Below, one piece after another: positions 37,764-64,000 of a stretch of 64,000 nucleotides of DNA. The notes beneath the pieces are model-generated. The model was not told the origin of the DNA and did no database searches. It saw only the letters and a list, made by a program, of their open reading frames with translations. Positions within the stretch are counted from its first letter, which is position 1. Each line of letters opens with the position of its first letter. The translations under genes were made by a program, and so were the position numbers. This DNA is from Mesocentrotus franciscanus (taxonomy: Eukaryota; Echinodermata; Echinoidea; Camarodonta; Strongylocentrotidae): the NCBI GenBank assembly GCA_037976565.1, contig CP137668.1, positions 36,098,088 through 36,162,087 on the forward strand. The letters are read 5' to 3'.

Positions 37764-38407
37764 TGAGTCAAAAAAAAGTTTACACCTAGCAAATTGCTTA
37801 TTATTTTAAAAATCATTTATGAACAGTAAATTATTATACATCCTATGAAAGAGCGTTTTATCCCGAATCATTTGGTATCATTTTTGTGTGGTATGTGTTC
37901 ACGCTTGGATGAACAGGATGCATTGTTTGCGAGAGTGCAAAAATCGACTTGCGCCAAAGTGATGCCTACAGTATGTGATATGTTGGGATTAAAGTTAGAG
38001 AATGAATTGAATGTATCAAATGAGATGCCTTGCTTATGCTTTTTGCAGAAGCAAAGTCACACACACGCGCGCAACAAATGTTCGTTGATATTTGATATTC
38101 GATATTTGATATGTGTGGCATGATTAATTTTGTTAGGGATGTTATTTGGATCTGCAATGACCGAATTAATACCCAAATCCCAATTGTTCTATTCAAACAT
38201 CACACAAGCAACTTTGGCGCAAGTCGATTTTTGAACTCTCGCAAACGATGCCTCCTGTTCATCCAAGCGTGAAGACATTCCACACAAACATGATACCAAA
38301 TGATTCGGGATAAAACACTCTTTCATAGGATGCATAATAATTTACTGTTCATAGATGATTTATAAAATAATTAGCAATTTTCTAGGTGTAAACTTTTTTT
38401 TGACTCA
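37764..38407. mobile_element. MITE with about 198-bp terminal inverted repeats
   Basis: TGAGTCAAAAAAAAGTTTAC at 37764 is inverted at the right end (…TTTTTTTTGACTCA to 38407), and the arms stay closely similar to about 37963 and 38211. The 245-bp middle is AT-rich with ATTTGATAT repeats and carries no transposase. Confidence 0.8.
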
Positions 38408-38545
38408 ACATGTACTTGCTCAACGTTTTTGAAAGGTTTGAAGTACTACGAATGCAATGTGTAGGTGTGTTCCCCTTATTATATAATAAGTATATAAATA
38501 CATGTAAGTACTGGTACAATATCGTTGTTACGGTTTTTTCTCCCT

Positions 38546-38813
38546 TAAAGATACTACGTCCATTTTGCAGCCAACATAACATTCTGTAGAACTTTGCAGG
38601 AATTATGAATATGTCATGTATGTCCTATCTGTGAAATTTAAACATTAGCAGTGTCCTAGTATTCAAATTATGCAAGGAAACCCGTTTACCTTCTAGACTC
38701 CACTGTCAGACACTATTGAGTGACTGACTGACATCTTTTATCTTTGGTAGTAACATACATAAAATGAGCTGTAACAGGTACATGCATGAGCATTTGTCTA
38801 CATCAATAACCCA
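38546..38813. repeat. Dispersed repeat, copy 1 (partner at 57713)
   Basis: Shares long near-identical blocks such as TTTAAACATTAGCAGTGTCC and ACATACATAAAATGAGCTGT, in the same orientation, with 57713-57974. Confidence 0.85.
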
Positions 38814-39201
38814 CTACTGACTTGTAATGGCCAAAATTAAACTGATTGAATCTTTGTGCAGCACAAGACGTACAACTATTCGGTAACAGGGTCTGAAAAT
38901 CAGACTATTACTCAGGTGATTGCAATCAATTAAGTCGATTCGACAACCAATGGTCGTTATTTTACCACTAAAAGCCATTTTCAAGCCCTTTCGGTTTGAG
39001 GGAAGTTCTAAATTAGTATTGTCTTTCAAATGCCGTTGAAATGTAACCTTTTCATTTTTTTGGCCTGCACATGGGACATAGTACCTTTAAATCAATGTTT
39101 AATCATGCACATGTATTGCAATATCTAAAAGTTGGTACACTTGTGACTTAATTTCTGCATAATGTCCCAAAATCAAGTTGGTAAAATTTTCAGTACTTAT
39201 G

Positions 39202-39954
39202 AAGTATATTTTTATTCAAATGTACGGAGCTCCTGAAATTGCATGCTCTTTGTTTTTTTAAGTCGTTCCACCAACTTTATGAGCCGTTAAAAGTCTCAGA
39301 TCAATTCAAATAAGAGAATCACTCTCAATTGAATTCAAGAATCCCATTGCAGAATGTCAATAATAATATTTTCCTGAAAAGTGGATTTATAGGTCGTTAC
39401 AATATCTACATGCTATATATTCTTTATCATGTTTATGGACATCCCTAGTACCTAACTAATACGAATTTTCATTCTGATTCATCATCTTCATTATCTACGG
39501 TTGTGATCCGTAGACATTGTACACGTTAAATAATCTATTGATGAAATGTTTATTGCACATATTCTGTAATCGGATTAAATTGTTATAAAGTACATTTTAT
39601 TCAAATGTACGTAATTCCTGAAATTGTAGGCTATTTGTTTTATAGTCGGTTTATCGACTTTATGACCGTTAAAATTCTAAGATCAAGTCAAATAAAAGAG
39701 AATCATTCTCAATTGAATGCAGAATCCCAATGTAGAATGTGAATAATATTTTCCTGACTGTGGATTTTCAGGTCTTTACAATATGTACATGCTAGTATAT
39801 ATTCATTCTCATTTTCATGGACATCACTAGTACCTAACACGAATTTCATTCTCTTTCGTCATCAATTATATACGGATATGAACCGTAAATATTGTACACG
39901 TTGAATATCTATCAATACAATATTTATTGTATGTATTCTGTAATCGGATAAAAT
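39202..39954. repeat. Two-copy tandem duplication, about 380-bp unit
   Basis: The unit at 39202-39586 recurs at 39588-39954 with shared blocks ATTCAAATGTACG, ATATTTTCCTGA, ATTGTACACGTT and TATTCTGTAATCGGAT in the same order. Divergence is moderate, with small indels. Confidence 0.85.
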
Positions 39955-40170
39955 ATCGCAAAGCATGTTTGTTACCAAGTTGGTCGAAACCGAACAACAC
40001 ATTCATGTTCGAGGCCAAATTTCGGAATTTTTGAAAAGTTTCGGGGCATAATATATGCGGTTACAATAATTTATTGAAACAATACTAACTTGCTGCAGCG
40101 AGGTGATTTTTAAGTGAAGTGAATGGGAAAGCAATGAAACGAGCTTAAGATGGTCCAATGAAATATTCTT

Positions 40171-41242
40171 TAAGCCCCCATCACACCAAACTAGTTCTCA
40201 CTACGTTTTGGAAACGTCCTAGAAAATCGTAAAACGGGTTGTGGACGGAGTAGAATTTGTAAATAATGTCTATAATACGACCCTAGTTCGTTCATAAACA
40301 GTCCCCAATACGTCCATCTCGTCTGTACCCCGTCCATAGTCAGTTCATATCAAGTTCAGATCGGGTAAATTTGCCATTTCCAGGCAGTTCAAGCCAGTCC
40401 GTAGTCAGTTTATACCCGTTATTAACTAGTTCTACCTCGTTCCCAATACGACCAAACCCATTCTAACAAGTTCAGATACAGTTCAGCTCGTCCTCATTCC
40501 GTTCTTAGTGCGTTCGAACGCGCTCCTAGAGCGTGTGGAATCACGTCCTGGCTCAAGGGTTATAAAACCAAAGCGCGTTCTTGCCATTCCTTATTCCCGT
40601 TCAACTTCAACGATTCAAGCTTTGCAAATCAAGACATTCAAGTGGAGCCCCCTTCACACCAAACTAGTTCTCACTACGTTCTGTAAAATGTTGCCAAACG
40701 TGCTCTGTGTGCGAACGGAGTGAACGTAGAAGCCACTGTTTACGATCTGTTTAAGAACTTTATGGACGGGCTCGGACTGGCTTGGACGGAAAGGGTGCTG
40801 TAAAACTTTGAGCCTGTCAAAAATTGTCCCCGTCCTGCAATTAGACGGACTGACAACGTACTTAAAACGAGATGGACGTACTACGAACGGAATTGCCGTA
40901 CTTCGGTCCTACTAGGAACGTGCTATGAATGTGTTACGAACTAGTTAGAATGGATTTGACGTACTGAGAACAAGGTAGAACTAGTTAAGAACTGGTTTAA
41001 ACTGATTACGGCCAGACTTGAACTGCTTGGAAATGGCAAATTTACCCGATCTGAACTTGATATGAACTGACTGTGGACGGGGAACAGACGAGATGGACGT
41101 ATTGAGGACTGTTTATGAACGATCTAGGATCGTATTATAGACATTATTTACACATTCGACCCCGACCATTACCCGTTTTTTAACGATTTTCTAGGACGGT
41201 TCCGGAACGTAGTGAGAACTAGTTTGGTGTGATGGGGGCTTA
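40171..41242. mobile_element. Foldback element A (long inverted-repeat arms)
   Basis: Arms at 40171-40465 and 40945-41242 are inverted near-copies beginning TAAGCCCCCATCACACC and containing AGTTCAGATCGGGTAAATTT. The arms carry degenerate (A/C)GTYC words roughly every 10 bases. It overlaps element B in an interleaved order. Confidence 0.8.
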
Positions 41243-41575
41243 GCTGCTGCCAATTGATGCTCGACCACAGCACGTTGTAACACGTTCCTAGTAGGATCGA
41301 AGTACGGCAATTCCGTTCACAGTACGGCAATTAGTCCGTTTGTAATACGTCCTCCTCGTTTTAAGTACGTCGTCTGTCCGACGGGGACAATTTTGAACAG
41401 GCTCAAAGTTCTAGAACACTCTCCCGTATAGCCAGTCCGAGCCCGTCCATGAAGTTCTGAAACAGATCGTAAATAGTTGCTACTACGTTCAACTCCGTTC
41501 GCACACAGTTTGAGCCCGTTTGGCAACATTTTCCAGAACGTATTGAGAACTAGTTCGGTATGATGGGGGCTTTAA
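40648..41575. mobile_element. Foldback element B (interleaved with A)
   Basis: Arms at 40648-40930 and 41283-41575 are inverted near-copies beginning GCCCCCTTCACACC and sharing GGACGGGCTCGGACTGGCT. The outer edges of A-left and B-right both abut TTAA (TTAAGCCCCC and GGGGGCTTTAA). Confidence 0.8.
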
Positions 41576-43847
41576 CAAATTCACTCTGCCATGTTGTGCA
41601 GCGGACAGGCCCTTCTTATATGCGGCTTTTGAAATCACAATGCATATATAATGCAAACTCCATTAGATCGAGTGTTTAGGCAATATTTAGAAACTTGGAG
41701 TGGCTCTTTGTGTGGCCTCATCACCCCCTGAGGTCGCTTTTGATCTTGACCTTATTATTTCATGGAGCTGGAACATCAGTGAATGTTGGACGGATTGACG
41801 AGCGTAAGAAAATGAACACAAACGTTCACTTCTACTTTTCTTTCTTTCTTTCTCTCCCTTCTCCTCTCTCTCTCTCTCTCTCTCCCCCTCTCTCTCTTTA
41901 TAACATGCAAATGCATGCTCTATTTTTGCATCTCCTTCTAATTCATTAGTTTACAAAATACTGATGGAGCACGTGATGATGCTTTACAAAAGTTAGAATC
42001 TCACTTTAATTCAGAGAAAGATTTAAAGTTCGTGAAAGTTTAAAACAAAAATGTCAGCTTGTCAAAACTAACTCATACCCTTCTTTCTGTCACAATCAAT
42101 TTCTGTCATTGAACATATTTGGTAACATTTTTTAAAACATAAACAAAAATGAATATACAAGACCATACATGACCAGTATGGTTCTCTAGAGAATGATTGT
42201 ATGAATTCAGCCAGAACAAAATTCAATTTGTAGCCAATATATACATTGAAGAATTACTTTCATGTATTAAAATTTGATATCATAATTTGAATCCATAATT
42301 TGAAGACTAGGGTAAATAATAAACAGCGGGAAGAGATTGAATTGTACTTGGGTCTTGTAAAAATTATTAAATATATAGCAAAATATCAAGCATAGCGATT
42401 ATCATTTAGTATTCTTCTCAACGACTTGGACAAATGCTTGTTTTAAACCCTTTCTAAGTCAAGTTTAACAGTTGCATTATTAAACCTGACTTGTACATTG
42501 TTTCATGTTAAACATTTTCAGTAGAATGCAGCCTATGCAGGCCTTTGAACCTCAAAACATGAATAGTTATATAGTTATAGTCTTATCCCATTTTGGGCAT
42601 CTGTTATTTCGTTAGACATAAACTTAGTCATCTCTCTTCAAATGTTTATCAAACAGAGTGGTCAAAATACTCACAACAGTTTTTAAACATCTTTAAGATT
42701 AATGTAATCCAAAGTATGGATAGAAAATGCTCATAAAAAGAATAGCAAATAAAAACCCATATCATATTTTAGAAACTGTCTCAACGTCTTAAATTGCAAG
42801 CCCAAATTATAATCAGAAAACTGTACATGTGCAAAGCAAATTTTTACAATTTTCATGAATTAAAGAAGTGTAATTATCCTTGTAAAAAAATAAGTTACAC
42901 TGCATAACATGTACAGAGTGCATATACTATCCATATTTCCTGAATTCACTGAAAAAAGGTGTAATTACCTCTGTACAAGTTGAGATACACAGACTAACAG
43001 TATTTTGATTGTTACCAAATAAAAAAATACACATGAAAATTGCATGAGTTGAAGGGTTAAGCTCACATAGAAAATTGCAATTTAAGTTTACAATAAGGCA
43101 CTGGATGTAAAATGTGAGAGTCTCTAATTCTTAATTTTGCACATTTATTGAATACTTTTTAAAAAAGAATTTGCTTCTTGTACATGTGTCATGTTTGTAT
43201 TGTTGCCCTTTCTGGTTTATTACGATTTTATTAACCAATTGAAACTACTCCCAGAAAGCCTAACATTCAAATTTAGCCTATTGTCCTAATATGTAAGAAG
43301 GAGAGCAGAGGTATTTGTTTCCACTTCATCATGACTGTGCCATGGACCAGTGATGGCCTGGTGGTAGAGTTGCTGCCCGGCAAGTAGTAGATGGCAGGTT
43401 AAAATCTTGCTGATTCCAAGACTTTTTCTGACTTGTTTTTAATTACAAGATTGAGCATGCAATCTTTATTTACTGGGTGCAAGCCAAAATTTCTTTACAA
43501 ATTACCATTAATTTTTTGTTATTGCTTTTTTGTTGTTGCCAACAACATGATGGAAAGGTGGATTTCTCTATTAATAACTAATTTATAAAAATTATCTAAT
43601 TTTCATTGTAATAGTTTTGCCCTGTCTGTCAGTAATATTTTCATACACATGTACTTAATAGCACGAGTCTGTAGGAGGTATGTCTAGAAAGAAGGCTTAC
43701 CATTTACATATATCATTTTCAAAAGTAATCCTTATTTTGCAGTTACCAAACTAATAAACATCACATTTATGTTAATTCTTGTAATTTACTCCGATGAGTG
43801 CAAGACGAAAAGTGTTTTTTGTGTGTGTCTCTTTTCATTGCTATTAC
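41576..43847. other. No gene recognised
   Basis: AT-rich, with a CT tract at 41821-41898 and a tRNA-like SINE fragment at about 43345-43420 (GGCCTGGTGGTAGAGT as box A, degenerate box B). Confidence 0.45.
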
Positions 43848-44241
43848 TTAAAGATAAAGACCAGTTCTGGTCGTGCGATTGCATTGTGAAAGAAACGTTG
43901 TGAAATCGATCAGAAAAGGTTGATCATCTAGCATATAAGTATTGTTGTGTTGCAAGGTTCTGAAATCATCAAAATGATAAGAAATTTGGCCCAGTCTTGG
44001 TAAAGTTACAAGCACTGTACACAGAAAGATGTATATGGTACTACGGGACCACGTGCGCGATATCTATTTGGTCCCAATAGATATAATAATTTACCAAATA
44101 TATCAATTAGTAGGCGGTTTCCCGACAAAATTTGTATCATCACGTATTAGTCAAAACATATTCTTTCACACGATTGGTAATGAGAGCTTCCATTTCATTT
44201 TTTGAGAGAGGGGCGTTTCCAAAACTGGTCTTTACCTTTAA
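43848..44241. mobile_element. MITE with about 22-bp terminal inverted repeats
   Basis: TTAAAGATAAAGACCAGTTC at 43848 is inverted as AACTGGTCTTTACCTTTAA at the right end. Interior non-coding. Confidence 0.65.
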
Positions 44242-45191
44242 ACATCACATGGTACATGTATGAGCTACACTAAACAAAAAAGTTTCTTTAATAACTTCTT
44301 TTAAAGACAAAAGTCATGTAGCAGAATATGTACAAGAATTGATGTTAGTCCAAAGTTTTTTCTCAATGAAATACTGCTAGGACAGATATAAATTTAGAAC
44401 AATAGCATATGTATAAAAATACTTACATGGATAATCATCTTTAATCTGAAAATATTACATGCATTAAATCTGGTCAGTGATCAATTATAAGGCACTACTG
44501 TCATAACAGTTCTGTTTACAAACTGTTAGTTTATACCTGAACAAGTACAACAAATATGAGTTATGCTACTGATCTGTCGAACAGCTGTTGATTCTGATGT
44601 CAACAGTTCCAAAGTTATCACGGACCTCACCATTACTGACTATTAAACAAGAATTATGGCTACATAATATACAGCATTTAGAGTGAACTACTTTAACTAT
44701 TTTTTTACCTTGTATAAAAAAGGAAGATCTATCACAAATTTTCTTACATGTAATTATACGAATCGAAGTTCAAAATTATACAAAATATCTCTTTTGGTCA
44801 ATTTGGGCAGTATTTTGAAATTTGCTCCCCAATAGCATTATGTCAAGAATGTTCTCCGCCAAATAAAAATGTCACAAAATTAGCCCAAAAGTACAGCTGA
44901 CATGACCTGTGACATTGAAGGTACTAAACCAAAGATGATGCATGAAGAATCTAACTTGCCTTGCTTCAAAAATACTGCAAGATGCATGAAAAATAATCAT
45001 TTAAATTTTTTGCAAAATTTTTTGATTCCCTCTATTACTTTATTTTCCCAGGGGCGCATACAGTTTCAAACAAGATTCATTCTTCTCTCATTTTTCTCTC
45101 CAAAGTTGTTGAATTGATCATCTTGATGTCAAGCGATTTCTAGGATGGATTACCTTGAAGTCCCTGGCAAGAGGATGCTTACTAACAAGCA

Positions 45192-45197
45192 TTTATT
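45192..45197 (-). other. Candidate EZH polyadenylation signal
   Basis: AATAAA on the minus strand about 970 nt past the stop codon, the first canonical hexamer downstream. ATTAAA variants occur earlier (about 45625 and 45494). Not independently supported. Confidence 0.25.
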
Positions 45198-45825
45198 CTT
45201 TCTTAGCAGTCAGGTAAAATAACCACCACCACCACCACTTTTCCCAGATTTGTTGTAAATTTCCATCAATCAAATCATTAAAGGTATTTTTACAAGGATT
45301 TTGAATGATCAAATTACACGCTGTAACTTACACATATGGATGACTGCATGCCATAATGCTCCACAGTAATTGGCCCGATTCAATTAAAATCAACATAAAT
45401 TCCATTTTATAAATCCCATCTATATGCAAAAATCTGGATGAGAATGGTCTTTAGTTTCTGGCTGTGACCAAGGTATGCACTATATGTATTATTTAATTCA
45501 CCAAATGGATGACAAAACGGTTGCAAACTTCTGTTTCTTGGAGGACCCCCCATAGGTGTGACCTTAAGAAACTCATGACAATGGTAAATGAGACATAAAG
45601 AAGTTAAAGTAAGCATCTTTAAATTTTAATTGTTTTAGAATCACAAGGGACCTTGAAGTTCAGATCACGGAGTACCTGCATCATATTCTAAAAGATGTTA
45701 TTCTGTCTCATAAATGAGCTCATATACTGTACATGAGTGCTATTGCAATTGATGAAACCTGGAAAAGTCAATATTTTACTTCCTTAAACTCAGATTAATG
45801 GAAGCAAAATTGGGGGCAGCACAAG

Positions 45826-45915
45826 GGTGGTGGCGGTGGTGGTGATAGTGCTGAAGATGATGGTGATGGTGGTGGTGTTGGTGGTGAGGCGATGGTGATG
45901 GTGGTGGTGGTGGTA
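45826..45915. repeat. GGT/GAT triplet tract
   Basis: Imperfect GGTGGT and GATGGT triplets. Confidence 0.8.
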
Positions 45916-46163
45916 GCTGTGGCGATCTACATCTTTACTTTCACCTTTTCATATCAAATATTCCTTGCTTACAACTACATGTACATTGCATCACATAAAA
46001 ATAACCTTTTCATAGTTTCAGGATGAAAAAATACAGCGCAATAAAACAGTCTTCTTTAAAAAAAAACAGACTGGAAAACCAAGATTACAAGAAAAACCTG
46101 CAAAATTCAGGCAGAGTTAGTCATAATTTTCCTGGAATGTTAAATTGAGGTCTGGATTGGTTC

Positions 46164-63872
<17,709 letters not shown>

Positions 63873-63923
63873 TATGTCATTTGACCTTTGACCTCTATAT
63901 ATAGCAAGTTGCCTAAATGTAAC
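63873..63923 (-). other. Probable EZH 5' UTR segment
   Basis: Between a 3' splice site (TTTCAG, AG at 63925-63924) and the ATG at 63872. The frame is open throughout, so it could in principle be coding, but the translation (VTFRQLAIYRG...) shows no EZH similarity. Implies a further 5' exon and the promoter outside the window. Confidence 0.5.
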
Positions 63924-64000
63924 CTGAAATGAAAGGGGAAAAAAAAGTTGAGTCAGCATAATAAAGTAGTTCTATGAATGAAATTGACTGCTTAAAAGGT

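Larger units (their letters stand above)
44242..46163. other. EZH 3' UTR and downstream; no other gene
   Basis: Includes a GGT/GAT triplet tract at about 45826-45915. The proximal 0.5-1 kb next to 46164 is presumably EZH 3' UTR. Confidence 0.4.

Overview
This is intron-rich, AT-biased eukaryotic DNA dominated by microsatellites, tRNA-derived SINEs, LINE and LTR remnants, and many short inverted-repeat (foldback or MITE-like) elements. The gene content (an EZH-type Polycomb methyltransferase with a 20-coding-exon structure and a CNTD1-type meiotic cyclin) and the style of the repeats point to a marine invertebrate deuterostome. A sea urchin or another echinoderm is the most likely source. The species call is inference; the gene identities rest on exon-by-exon protein similarity with consistent splice sites and phases.

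Layout. 1-12.9 kb: no convincing gene. It holds CT-rich and CCA/CAT-rich simple repeats, a 500-N assembly gap (6501-7000) running into a 1.1-kb GGT-rich array, and a repeat-flanked segment just upstream of the first gene. 12.9-18.6 kb (+ strand): CNTD1 in seven coding exons, 318 codons, complete. 18.6-36 kb: non-coding, with a 4-copy tandem repeat, a probable solo LTR (21.4-21.8 kb), a LINE reverse-transcriptase fragment (24.5-25.1 kb), a GA-rich degenerate array (25.3-26.7 kb), paired TTGCAA-rich palindromes (30.8-31.2 kb) and a hAT-like non-autonomous transposon (34.1-35.1 kb). 36.26-37.28 kb (+): an intronless class A GPCR broken by two single-base frameshifts. 37.3-41.6 kb: a cluster of foldback elements, including two interleaved long inverted repeats. 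41.6-46.1 kb: non-coding. 46.16-63.87 kb (- strand): a complete EZH (Enhancer of zeste) gene of 20 coding exons and 784 codons. The exon lengths sum to 2355 nt with every phase matching, and the introns are loaded with foldback elements and microsatellites.

The two intact genes act in different processes: CNTD1 in meiotic crossover maturation, EZH as the catalytic subunit of PRC2 that methylates H3K27. Their linkage is notable because human CNTD1 and EZH1 also lie close together in 17q21, which suggests an old conserved neighbourhood. The EZH protein carries an in-frame minisatellite (eight five-residue ELKxx repeats) where vertebrate EZH2 has an acidic linker. The next intron upstream of that exon holds about 77 pure AGA/TCT triplets. 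The most unusual non-genic signals are three unrelated foldback elements built from short tandem subunits, two of them with target-site-like direct repeats or matching flanks, and the interleaved inverted repeats at 40.2-41.6 kb.
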